DNA of 14,538 bases from Euryarchaeota archaeon UBA182 (GCA_002495675.1 DAGH01000013.1:22000-36537), one strand, 5' to 3'; shown: positions 6,933 to 13,785, counted from the first letter of the stretch. The notes: generated from the letters alone by a model not told the origin. Numbers and translations: made by a program.

Positions 6933-7991
6933 ATGGCCGGCGTGGCATGGAGGAAACCGAAAGAAAATTCCATTGCCGCCTTGGAGTACGGGATGGAACA
7001 TGCGGATGGCGTAGAGATGGATCTACGCCTCACGTCGGAAGGGGAGGTGGTTATTCATCATGATCCGCGAACGCCATCGGGGAAGTACCCCGAGAGATAT
7101 GGATACGATGACTTGAAACACGAAGTGGCCCTTTTTGATGACCTTCTCGATAGAAGCGGTTTTGTGGACAGGTGGGTCAACGAGGCTCGCTTTGTGTGCT
7201 TGGAGTTGAAGGCACCTCATCCTTCTTCGGGTGCTGGAGGCGGTTGGTTTAGAGGGAAAAAGATGCGCGACCACCTATCTAGGCTATTAAAATCTGTAAG
7301 GTCAAGAATAGAAGATCTCCAGATTCCCGTCCAGTCGACTGTTTTCTATTCTTTCGACCCCTACATTACATCAGTTGCCGATATGGGCTTGGGCAAGTAT
7401 CGACATGCTAGGTTGATGCCAAAATTGAGGCAGTGGGGGAGTTGGAGCACCCAAAGAGCAGTGGCATCTCCCTCATTCGTATCAACATCAGTGCCTCGCC
7501 TACTTGCAAAGCAAAGGAGGCTCGGAGCCCCAATGCTCCCATTGGCGCTCGAGTACATTCATGGTTGGACACGTCACATCCCCCTCGGCACGTCAGTTGG
7601 ACTGGAGGGCGCAGCACTTGAACGCTTCAACGTAATCAGGGGTGGACACCCGGTCTATGTCTGGCCAGCCCCACTGGAGCTGGAGCCAAAATTGCTTGAT
7701 GCAGGGCTGTCCTGTATCTCGGACACTATAAACCCTGATTTGGCAAATACAGATGGGTCGAATAGATGCATGAGGCCAGCAACGATGCCAGAGATCGAAG
7801 GTGTTCGGCAACCATGGCATGAGATTTCAGGGTCCGAGAGGATGCGAGTAATATCCGATTGGCGAAAAAAATGGGGATGGAGTACTTCATTCACCGAGTT
7901 GAAGAGTCTGACCTCCGAGAGTACAATGCCATGGGAAGTGCCTAGGCTAATTGGACATAGAGGGACAGGTAAAGACAAAGGGACGCTATGA
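6933..7991 (+). CDS. Glycerophosphodiester phosphodiesterase-like protein lacking the N-terminal HRG, with HRG at the C-terminus
   Basis: GDPD enzymes hydrolyse glycerophosphodiesters to glycerol-3-phosphate and an alcohol on a TIM barrel. In this 352-residue protein the first helix and second strand are clear: KENSIAALEYG (10-20), then VEMDLRLTSEGEVVIHHD (27-44) with metal ligands E28 and D30 and catalytic H43, then LELK (90-93) with E91. A late strand near 259-270 (LSCISDTINPDL) matches the family's end-of-barrel T/S-D-x-P-D-L. The first strand with catalytic HRG, normally just before PENS, is absent: the frame has a stop (TAA, 6900-6902) and no earlier start codon. Instead PRLIGHRGTGK occurs at 337-347, five residues before the stop. 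The domain is therefore circularly permuted, a remnant of a tandem pair, or damaged by rearrangement. Residues 271-335 are an extra linker. It overlaps citrate synthase by six bases. Confidence 0.78.
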   Translation: MAGVAWRKPKENSIAALEYGMEHADGVEMDLRLTSEGEVVIHHDPRTPSGKYPERYGYDDLKHEVALFDDLLDRSGFVDRWVNEARFVCLELKAPHPSSGAGGGWFRGKKMRDHLSRLLKSVRSRIEDLQIPVQSTVFYSFDPYITSVADMGLGKYRHARLMPKLRQWGSWSTQRAVASPSFVSTSVPRLLAKQRRLGAPMLPLALEYIHGWTRHIPLGTSVGLEGAALERFNVIRGGHPVYVWPAPLELEPKLLDAGLSCISDTINPDLANTDGSNRCMRPATMPEIEGVRQPWHEISGSERMRVISDWRKKWGWSTSFTELKSLTSESTMPWEVPRLIGHRGTGKDKGTL

Positions 7992-9161
7992 CTCGAGCCT
8001 CCTGATTGGTTGGTTTTTCGCGAGGTACTTCGGCCGGTATATGGGTGTCCCCCTTCCACCTCTTGACGCTCTCTCGTCTAGGATCTGTGCCGTAATGCCT
8101 GCTACCCTTGACCATCCAAAGAAAGTGGTGTAGTAATCCGGTTTCCTAAATCCTACAGACTGCAAAAGGGCGCCGCTCGCTATATCGACATTTGGGAAGG
8201 GGTTGGAGATCTTCGGGATCTCGGATAGTATTGGTGGAACCACCTCTCTGAGTGTCTTAACGGTTCTGAAATCAGGATCATCTGGGCAGACCTCCTCGCC
8301 AAGTTCAATCAGAAGTCGAGCCCTTGGGTCCTCTGCTCTCAACACTCCATGTCCAAATCCATAGATGGGCCTCTTAGACGAGAGTTCTCTTCTGACGAAG
8401 CTTTCAATCTCATCGGGATCATCCGTTCCGATCCTCTTAACGAACTCAAGACATGATTGATTTGCTCTTCCATGGAGGGGGCCAGACAATGCTGACATGG
8501 CAGATGAAATGGCCGCGTATATCGAGGCCCTTCCTGAGGCTACGGCTTTCCCTGAGAATGTTGAGAGGTTCCCGCCACCATGGTCCATATGTAGGATGAA
8601 GAAGAACCTCAATACCCTATTCATGCGTTCTGCCTCGTCACCATCGATTCCGAGTATGTGGGTAAAATTCTCGACGAGGCCTAGTTGTGGCCTCGAGTCT
8701 CGAGTCTGGAGTTTTTTACCGCCCCTCAAATGGAAAATCCTTGCCATGAGTTCCGGCATTCTAGCAACCAAGTTCATTGAGTCTGTTCTCAGATCTCCTG
8801 TTGTATCCGAAATGCCGAGTGCGAGTATGCCCGTTGAAAGCCAGTCCATCGGATGGCCTGCTCCTGGAGTCAAGGATTCCAAGACCCTCAGGGCCCCTGT
8901 GGGCATCTCTTCCGCCCTGTGGGCAAGTTCTGCCCGGAAGTCATTGCTTTCTTTTTCTGTAGGTAGGCGTTTATTGAAAAGCAGGTAGATTACGTCCTCC
9001 TCTTCCATATTTACGAGATCCTCGACGGGGTAGCCCACATAATGGACCCCCTCAATCGGATCGACGAAAGATGTCTGGCAGGTTCCCACTGGAATCCCTC
9101 TTAGGCCCGAGTCGAGGTTGGACTCCCGAATTTTGAAAATCGGGTTGTCGTCTACTCCCAT
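7986..9161 (-). CDS. gltA: Citrate synthase
   Basis: Condenses oxaloacetate and acetyl-CoA to citrate, the entry to the TCA cycle. The 391-residue protein has the catalytic triad in context: H230 in GPLHGRANQ (227-235), H271 in GFGHGVLRAEDPR (268-280) and D326 in NPFPNVDIASG (320-330). It also has LHMDHGGGNLST (190-201) and the C-terminal TTFFGWSRVAGITAQ. Several of these (HGGGN-S, GPLHG-ANQ, NP-PNVD--SG-LLQ) match the mitochondrial/eukaryotic-type enzyme more than the usual archaeal and bacterial GPLHGGANE type. It lies 63 bases downstream of the glycine C-acetyltransferase-like gene on the same strand, so the two could share a message. Both enzymes use acetyl-CoA. The ATG at 9161 is the only reasonable start; the nearest upstream ATG (9184) runs into TAA after one codon. 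2-Methylcitrate synthase is a less likely alternative. Confidence 0.93.
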   Translation of the reverse strand: MGVDDNPIFKIRESNLDSGLRGIPVGTCQTSFVDPIEGVHYVGYPVEDLVNMEEEDVIYLLFNKRLPTEKESNDFRAELAHRAEEMPTGALRVLESLTPGAGHPMDWLSTGILALGISDTTGDLRTDSMNLVARMPELMARIFHLRGGKKLQTRDSRPQLGLVENFTHILGIDGDEAERMNRVLRFFFILHMDHGGGNLSTFSGKAVASGRASIYAAISSAMSALSGPLHGRANQSCLEFVKRIGTDDPDEIESFVRRELSSKRPIYGFGHGVLRAEDPRARLLIELGEEVCPDDPDFRTVKTLREVVPPILSEIPKISNPFPNVDIASGALLQSVGFRKPDYYTTFFGWSRVAGITAQILDERASRGGRGTPIYRPKYLAKNQPIRRLES

Positions 9162-9224
9162 AATCAGGGTCTAAATTATTCCATGACATAATCTCTCCGG
9201 ACAATAGGTCCTCTTTTCTAAGAT

Positions 9225-10403
9225 TCAGATGAGTCCCAATAGCCTTCCAACTTCCGCGAAGTGAGTTAGAACCTCATCGAGGTCCGACTTGGAGAGTCCT
9301 GATGAAATCTGAGTTCGAACTCTTGCCTTGTCTCGTGCGACCATTGGGAAAACAATCGCGCCTACCATTACTCCCCTCTTTCGAAGCTCGCCTGCAAGCT
9401 CCTGGGCTAATCTGCTTTCTCCACACATAACGGGTATAATCGGCGTGGTTGAGACTCCGGTGTCAAATCCTAAGGAATTAAGCTCCTTGCGGAAGTATTC
9501 TGTATTTTCCCATAATTTCTGGACATGATGCGGCTCGTCCCTTAGAACTTCTATAGACGCCTTTTGCGCTGCTGCAACACCCGGTGGTTGACTACCTGAA
9601 AGCAACCATGACCTGCTATGATTCAATGCGTGGTTCCTAAGATCCTCTGATCCCGCGATGATGCCTCCCTGAACGCCAAGCGCCTTCGAATACGAGCCGC
9701 CCTCAACCGTCACCCTTCCCTGCAGATCAAAATGCGCAACTATACCTTTTCCTTCCCCCAAGACTCCTTCGCCGTGGCAGTCATCGACCATCACCATGGC
9801 ATCATGTTCCTCGGCTAGTTCCACAATCTCATCAAGAGGTGCTATGTCACCATCCATGCTGAAAACTCCATCTGTGATAATCAGCTTCCTTTCGGCGTCG
9901 CCGGCGTTTTTCAACGCATTTTCAAGGCCGCTCATGTCATTATGTGGATATACTGCTCTCTGAGCTTTCGTTAGCCTGACGCCATCGATTATCGAGCCAT
10001 GATTAAGTTCATCTGAGATGATCAGGTCTTGGGGCCCTTGGACAAGAGTTGGGATCAGACCCACGTTGGCTGTGTAGCCAGCAGAGTAAATTAGCGCGGC
10101 TTCGACTCCCTTGAAATCCGCTGCAGCCCTCTCTGCTTGAAGATGGATGTCCAGCGTCCCTGCAATGGCTCTCACCGACCCAGATCCAGCCCCATATTTC
10201 CTAGTTGCTTCAATAGAGGCCTCTACAACTTTCGGATGGGTGGTTAAATTGAGGTAGTTATTTGCAGATAACATGATCATTTCAACTCCGTTGATTGTGC
10301 ACCTAGGTGCGTTTGCTGACTCAAGAATCGGTGGCTCCCATGCTAAACCACTCTCCAACAATTGTTCGTGCCTCTCCTTCATCCACGAAAGGTCTGTTGG
10401 CAT
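9225..10403 (-). CDS. kbl: Glycine C-acetyltransferase-like PLP enzyme (alpha-oxoamine synthase family)
   Basis: A fold-type I PLP enzyme of the alpha-oxoamine synthase group. The best guess is 2-amino-3-ketobutyrate CoA ligase (glycine + acetyl-CoA, threonine catabolism). Landmarks are ANNYLNLTTHP (47-57), KYGAGSGSVRAIAGT (69-83), ELNHGSIIDG (132-141) with the His that stacks on the cofactor, VMVDDCHGEGVLG (204-216) with the PLP-nitrogen Asp207 and H210, and GSYSKALGVQGG (236-247) with the Schiff-base Lys240. The length (392) is right for Kbl (about 398). Serine palmitoyltransferase, AONS and ALAS share the fold, and specificity cannot be settled by eye. The usual partner threonine dehydrogenase (tdh) is not next to it. 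Citrate synthase follows after 63 bases on the same strand. A TATA-like box lies about 58 bases upstream of the ATG. Confidence 0.85.
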   Translation of the reverse strand: MPTDLSWMKERHEQLLESGLAWEPPILESANAPRCTINGVEMIMLSANNYLNLTTHPKVVEASIEATRKYGAGSGSVRAIAGTLDIHLQAERAAADFKGVEAALIYSAGYTANVGLIPTLVQGPQDLIISDELNHGSIIDGVRLTKAQRAVYPHNDMSGLENALKNAGDAERKLIITDGVFSMDGDIAPLDEIVELAEEHDAMVMVDDCHGEGVLGEGKGIVAHFDLQGRVTVEGGSYSKALGVQGGIIAGSEDLRNHALNHSRSWLLSGSQPPGVAAAQKASIEVLRDEPHHVQKLWENTEYFRKELNSLGFDTGVSTTPIIPVMCGESRLAQELAGELRKRGVMVGAIVFPMVARDKARVRTQISSGLSKSDLDEVLTHFAEVGRLLGLI

Positions 10404-10456
10404 ATTAGCACGCTGGAAGTCGGAAGTACATGGCTGTTTTCAAAAGGAGTTCAAGA

Positions 10457-10466
10457 ACATAAAAGT
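10457..10466. promoter_or_regulatory. Shared bidirectional TATA-like element
   Basis: ACATAAAAGT lies between the divergent kbl-like and NTF2-like genes. On the plus strand it is centred near 10461, predicting transcription from about 10487, right at the ATG at 10490. On the minus strand it reads CTTTTATG, predicting a start near 10435 and a leader of about 32 bases for the kbl-like gene. Confidence 0.45.
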
Positions 10467-10489
10467 GCTATCGTCCTTTGGGGATGATT

Positions 10490-10828
10490 ATGTCGCTGTA
10501 TGAAAAGATGGAAAGGGCCATGGATCAGAGGGATGCTGGAATATATGCTGAGGTGTTACACCCTGATTTTAAATTCGTCAGACACCAATCTGGAACGGAA
10601 ATGTCGAGAGATCAAATGATAGAAATGCTCAACATGATGATGAGCAATGATAAGGTCGTAATACTGGAATCAAGATGTATATACGAAAACGATGATATTC
10701 TCGTTGAGCATTCATTGATGGACTTCCCAGATGGATCTAGGGAGGCCGTAATGGGTGTCCACGTCAAGAAAGATGGCTTAATTCTCAAGACTGAAACTGG
10801 TGCTACCTTGATCGATAAGGAAGAGTGA
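10490..10828 (+). CDS. NTF2-like/SnoaL-like (DUF4440-type) small protein
   Basis: A 112-residue soluble protein with the architecture of the NTF2-like cone fold. It has an N-terminal helix (YEKMERAMDQRDAGIYAEVLHPDF) that sets the small protein over a pocket, an FVRHQSG turn, a second helix (SRDQMIEMLNMMMSN), and then alternating beta strands with 'ILESRCIYENDDILVEHSLMDF' and 'EAVMGVHVKKDGLILKTETGATL'. This helix-strand order and the D/E-N-D-I-x-V-x-x pattern are typical of DUF4440 or polyketide-cyclase-like members, whose roles range from small-molecule enzymes to ligand binding; no specific role can be given. ATG 10490 is preferred because the TATA-like element predicts a leaderless start there. 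ATG 10484 (two residues longer) and a TTG at 10478 are alternatives. Riboflavin kinase follows after 68 bases but appears to have its own promoter. Confidence 0.65.
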   Translation: MSLYEKMERAMDQRDAGIYAEVLHPDFKFVRHQSGTEMSRDQMIEMLNMMMSNDKVVILESRCIYENDDILVEHSLMDFPDGSREAVMGVHVKKDGLILKTETGATLIDKEE

Positions 10829-10863
10829 ATCAGCCATTGTTCTCTGATTTGGGATAATACGGG

Positions 10864-10871
10864 GTATTAAT
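10864..10871 (+). promoter_or_regulatory. TATA-like box for riboflavin kinase gene
   Basis: GTATTAAT is centred near 10868. About 26 bases downstream is 10894, three bases before the ATG at 10897. This is the best-looking leaderless promoter in the window. Confidence 0.5.
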
Positions 10872-10896
10872 TGGATCGTATCTCAGGGGTTAACCA

Positions 10897-11331
10897 ATGC
10901 AGATGACCGGCGTGGTGGCAAGCGGCCTAGGGCGTGCCCAGATCTTCATGGCTCAAACCCACTACCAGGACCAATTCAGAGAAATTCTCGGAGCTACGGC
11001 ATGGCCGGGGACGTTAAACATCGAGTTATCGGAAGAAAGCCTGGAAAGATACAGACAATTGAGGTTTCTAGCGGGACTTGAAGAACTGGAAGGAACAGGG
11101 GTTGCTCATCCTCTCAGAGTCCATGGTTTCGAGAGGGGGGGTCGGTCTTTCGGGGGGGCCACCGCTTTCTTAGCCATGATTTCCAAGGAAGGTGAAAATT
11201 GGTGTAAGTGTGCCATACTCATTCCCGATCTCACGAGGCACACCGAAACTGCGGAGATTATCGCATCCTCCTTTCTACGGGAATTGTTGCCTGTGAATGA
11301 TGGGGACGAAGTTCACCTAATCATTGAGTGA
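10897..11331 (+). CDS. ribK: CTP-dependent riboflavin kinase (DUF120 family)
   Basis: The archaeal riboflavin kinase makes FMN from riboflavin using CTP rather than ATP, and is unrelated to bacterial RibF. The 144-residue protein follows the family from end to end: a start strand with GVVASGLGRAQIFM (5-18), Y-x-x-QF-x-x-ILG (23-33), WPGTLNIEL (36-44), matching the signature PGTLN, then FGG and RHTETAEIIAS (114-124), matching the H-x-x-E-I-I-A segment, and a C-terminal DGDEVHLII. The length is typical of the stand-alone form without an N-terminal DNA-binding domain. ATG 10897 is favoured by the TATA-like box; ATG 10903 is a possible alternative. Two runs of seven G (11135-11141 and 11152-11158) lie in the gene, but the frame is intact across both. 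The 3' end overlaps truA by 11 bases. Confidence 0.92.
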   Translation: MQMTGVVASGLGRAQIFMAQTHYQDQFREILGATAWPGTLNIELSEESLERYRQLRFLAGLEELEGTGVAHPLRVHGFERGGRSFGGATAFLAMISKEGENWCKCAILIPDLTRHTETAEIIASSFLRELLPVNDGDEVHLIIE

Positions 11332-12214
11332 CCCTATTAGTCCAATCAAGTTCCAACATAAGCCTAATTTCCACCAAGGCCATGTTCCTCCATCTTTGGA
11401 ACGCCCTGGGCTCCGCATCGCGAGGGAGTGGTATTATTGCAGTGGACGGCAATTCCGATGACCAAGACTCAGGTGCGTCTTGGTGGTCTATCTGCCAGAG
11501 AACAAGTGCGTCTGCAGGGGCCCTTCCAAAGTCCCGAGCACTATCGGGAGAAGACAGAGCTTGTTCAATTTCCGTTGGCATGACATCATCATTACTTACT
11601 CGCATTATACACGAAGCAATTTTCCTGACTTGATTCCACAGAAATGACTCTGCGGATATCATGAGCCCGATCACATAGCCGTCCGGTCTTCTCCACAACC
11701 TGCAATCATCCACCGTACGAAAAGGCGATCTGTCTTGGTCGGGCCTTGAGAAAGCTGAGAAATCGTGATTCCCGATGAATATCCTACATGCGCGTTCCAA
11801 CTTATCAGGGTCTACTCCAGGGTTCCATCCAGGTATCATGTCCAGCCGATAGAGGTATGTCCTTGACGAAGCCACACGAACGGGGATGGTGCTATGCCTC
11901 CTTATGGCACCCCAGAGGCATAGATTGGAAGATATCCTGTCCCCAAGGGCTCTCATTACCACGTTGGCGTCCAACTGCTGCATCAACTCATTATCCAGTT
12001 GCAGATCTATCAGATTCATTCTTGCACTGACGCCAGAATCAGTTCTCGAGGAGACTCTGACGGCTCCCCTGTGTGCCCACCCTAAGTCTTGGACGGCCTC
12101 TTGGATCTCTCCCTGAACCGTGACATCCTCGGGTTGTATCTGAGAACCACAGAACTCAGAGCCATGGTATCCGGCTGCAATCAGAAAACTCTCGCCCAAA
12201 GGACCCACTGACAC
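11321..12214 (-). CDS. truA: tRNA pseudouridine synthase A
   Basis: Converts uridines at positions 38-40 of the tRNA anticodon stem-loop to pseudouridine. Numbered from a TTG at 12220, the catalytic Asp is D61 in RVSSRTDSGVSA (55-66), matching the usual R-T-D-x-G-V-H-A but with Ser for His. Other family features are GYHGSEFCGSQIQP (17-30), the strand before VQGEIQEA, SRTYLYRL (118-125), FIGNHDFSAFS (148-158) and FLWNQVRKIAS (193-203). I prefer the GTG at 12214 because GAGG, inside the end of the upstream TPR gene, lies seven bases before it; the TTG at 12220 would overlap that gene's stop as TTGA. The length of about 298 is normal for archaeal TruA with extra C-terminal residues. The gene is tightly coupled to the TPR gene upstream. 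Confidence 0.92.
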   Translation of the reverse strand: MSVGPLGESFLIAAGYHGSEFCGSQIQPEDVTVQGEIQEAVQDLGWAHRGAVRVSSRTDSGVSARMNLIDLQLDNELMQQLDANVVMRALGDRISSNLCLWGAIRRHSTIPVRVASSRTYLYRLDMIPGWNPGVDPDKLERACRIFIGNHDFSAFSRPDQDRSPFRTVDDCRLWRRPDGYVIGLMISAESFLWNQVRKIASCIMRVSNDDVMPTEIEQALSSPDSARDFGRAPADALVLWQIDHQDAPESWSSELPSTAIIPLPRDAEPRAFQRWRNMALVEIRLMLELDWTNRVTQ

Positions 12215-12216
12215 AC

Positions 12217-12759
12217 TCAATCCTCAATCAGGTATTCCATCGCTTCGCCAACAGACTGGAAACCGAGCCCTAGCAAGGAAAACTCAACTGCGTCTTTGAT
12301 GAACTGTCGAGCTATTGGTGCGCTCCTATCGAAATTTGTCTTCACATCAATTGATTCTATGAGTAATCTGGCTGCCTCGTATAGGTGGAATGAAATATCC
12401 ACCTCATCGGAATTAGAGCCTAGGTCCACCAGTTTTCTCAATTCTCGGACTGCCATTGGTATCCTGTCGAACTCAATCAAGGCATTTGCGTAAGCAGCCC
12501 TGTAGTCCGCATTATCTGGAGCTAGTGAACAAGCCCTTCGTAGGTAAGACTGAACTTGCCCCTCATTTATCCTATCGTTCCCTTTATCATCGAGGTTTCC
12601 ATTTTCCTGTATCTCAAAGAGAGCTGCCTCTGCCCACCCATGGTACCCTGCTGGGTCGTCAGGAGAGTTAGTGATGTGCTCTTCGAAGGTGGCCATAGCC
12701 CCCATGTAATCACCTTGGGTTATCTGCTGGGCCGCTACAGTCACAATATCTTCCGCCAT
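12217..12759 (-). CDS. TPR-like repeat protein
   Basis: A 180-residue acidic, soluble helical protein. The first repeat is plain: AAQQITQGDYMGAMATFEEHITNSPDDPAGYHGWAEAAL carries the TPR spacing of G-x-x-x-A-x-x-x-F and the NSPDDPAGY turn between helix pairs. A second unit, QVQSYLRRACSLAPDNADYRAAYANALI followed by AVRELRKLV, has the same turn (A-P-D-N-A-D-Y). The C-terminal third is helical without a clear repeat. Such proteins are protein-binding scaffolds and the partner is unknown. ATG 12759 is preferred over the TTG at 12822: GGAG lies ten bases upstream, and the extra N-terminus in the longer form is unlike the repeat. The stop codon lies within a few bases of the truA start, so translation of the two is likely coupled, but a functional link to tRNA modification is not established. 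Confidence 0.72.
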   Translation of the reverse strand: MAEDIVTVAAQQITQGDYMGAMATFEEHITNSPDDPAGYHGWAEAALFEIQENGNLDDKGNDRINEGQVQSYLRRACSLAPDNADYRAAYANALIEFDRIPMAVRELRKLVDLGSNSDEVDISFHLYEAARLLIESIDVKTNFDRSAPIARQFIKDAVEFSLLGLGFQSVGEAMEYLIED

Positions 12760-12828
12760 TGTCGTCTCACTCCTATCGGGTCGTGGATGCAGTCTGGTTA
12801 TCAACGATATGTTTGTTCCCAATTGGGG

Positions 12829-13764
12829 TCATTCCCCGCTATTCTGTTTGAACTCGTCAGATGCTTGGTTGATTAGTTGATGTATGTTCTCAGGAGAATG
12901 AATGCCGTAGATACAAGATTCCGGCGTGTTTATTGCCTTTGGCCTGCTTCTTTTGAAAGAGATGACCAGCCCTATCCTTGAAAGTAGCTTCTTACCGTTA
13001 TCTCCGGAGTCCGACATGGATGGGTCGCCTGCTATGCCTGCCGAGGCCGAGGCTGACTCGGAGCCTACATTTAGGCCAGATGCAGTCAAAATTTGAATGG
13101 TGCCGAATCTGAGCAATCTTCCGACTACAGTCGTATCCACGATAAGATTCTCTATCCTGTCATATCCGATGCTTTGACTTGAAGCATCCACATACATGAA
13201 TTTCTTTATGAGGTGAATTCTCTTATTTGTAATTGCGTAGGTGAATGACCTCTGATATATCGCAGAAATGGAAATCATAGTGAAGGAGAAGAATGCCCCC
13301 AACAGCAAATAATGCCCCTCACTAAATGCAGGTGTGGTTGAAGCCTCCGAGTTTATGATGCCAGCAACGTCGAAGCCAGTTTCAACTCCTGTCCAAAAAA
13401 TCGGAGCCGATGCTGAAAGCACCGTCCACATTAGGGTCCATTTTCCTGACATAGGGCCATTTTGAAAGTGAATGAATTTCGCGAGGATAAGCAAGGTTGC
13501 AAACAGTCCGACGACGCCGGTTAGATCAGCGAAAAGATGAGTTGATTTTACTATGAAGGCTAACTGGCCTTCGCCTGTTGGCCTGTCGACTACGTTGGCC
13601 CACCAGAATATCAGGTACGTCGCAAGTATCGATCCTCCGAGCATGTACCTTCCGAACATACTGCGGGACGTCGGGCCCCCAATCCAGAGGATTTCTTCGC
13701 TCTCTGTCATTGTTGGAATTTTTTGTCTGATGGGCTTGATGAAGTTGGTGTCAGACCCAGCCAT
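12829..13764 (-). CDS. Membrane protein with bacterial PH-like (bPH2/YdbS-type) domain
   Basis: A 311-residue membrane protein. Four hydrophobic segments lie near 37-56, 78-98, 109-125 and 151-170. They are followed by a cytoplasmic PH-like domain (174-298) recognisable by FTYAITNKRIHLIKKFMYVDASSQSIGYDRIENLIVDTTVVGRLLRFGTIQI. This is the typical Y-x-x-T-x-x-R-I...Y-x-x-I-x-x-x...G-x-x-x-x-G-T-I pattern of the DUF304/bPH2 family. A short leader before the first helix contains the usual 'ESEEILWIGGPTSRSMFGRYM'. Within the PH domain, residues 231-258 form a low-complexity Ser/Ala/Gly/Asp loop that the family does not normally have. The role is unknown; family members are often linked to membrane stress or lipid surfaces. 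ATG 13764 is preferred over the TTG at 13776, with GGAAGG just upstream. The preceding gene ends 21 bases away, so they form an operon. Confidence 0.8.
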   Translation of the reverse strand: MAGSDTNFIKPIRQKIPTMTESEEILWIGGPTSRSMFGRYMLGGSILATYLIFWWANVVDRPTGEGQLAFIVKSTHLFADLTGVVGLFATLLILAKFIHFQNGPMSGKWTLMWTVLSASAPIFWTGVETGFDVAGIINSEASTTPAFSEGHYLLLGAFFSFTMISISAIYQRSFTYAITNKRIHLIKKFMYVDASSQSIGYDRIENLIVDTTVVGRLLRFGTIQILTASGLNVGSESASASAGIAGDPSMSDSGDNGKKLLSRIGLVISFKRSRPKAINTPESCIYGIHSPENIHQLINQASDEFKQNSGE

Positions 13765-13785
13765 GGTCCCTTCCAAGGGTTCATT

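Larger units (their letters stand above)
6446..6936. other. Candidate inverted segment bounded by CCATGT / ACATGG
   Basis: CCATGT at 6446-6451 and ACATGG at 6931-6936 are six-base inverted copies. Each sits at the start codon of one of two divergent genes, the MFS gene and the GDPD-like gene. Reversing the DNA between them would place the sequence encoding VLFIGHRGMD directly in frame before MAGVAWRKP of the GDPD-like gene, and would leave the MFS gene with its ATG at 6449. The GDPD-like gene otherwise lacks its N-terminal HRG motif. This is an inference from motif placement. The repeats are short, and an assembly join or chance could also explain the pattern. Confidence 0.3.

Noticed and set aside
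6929..6970. An alternative frame reading HGRRGMEET just before the GDPD helix, as the missing HRG by frameshift
   Set aside because: It needs a one-base deletion to join the frame, gives G-R-R-G rather than H-R-G at the right spacing, and has no start codon near it. It is weaker than the two intact IGHRG copies.
7655..8059. A 134-codon open frame on the minus strand opposite the GDPD 3' end
   Set aside because: It overlaps both the GDPD-like gene and the end of citrate synthase in other frames, and has no recognisable domain.
8497..8988. A 163-codon open frame on the plus strand
   Set aside because: It lies wholly antisense inside the well-supported citrate synthase and its translation matches nothing; it is a shadow frame.
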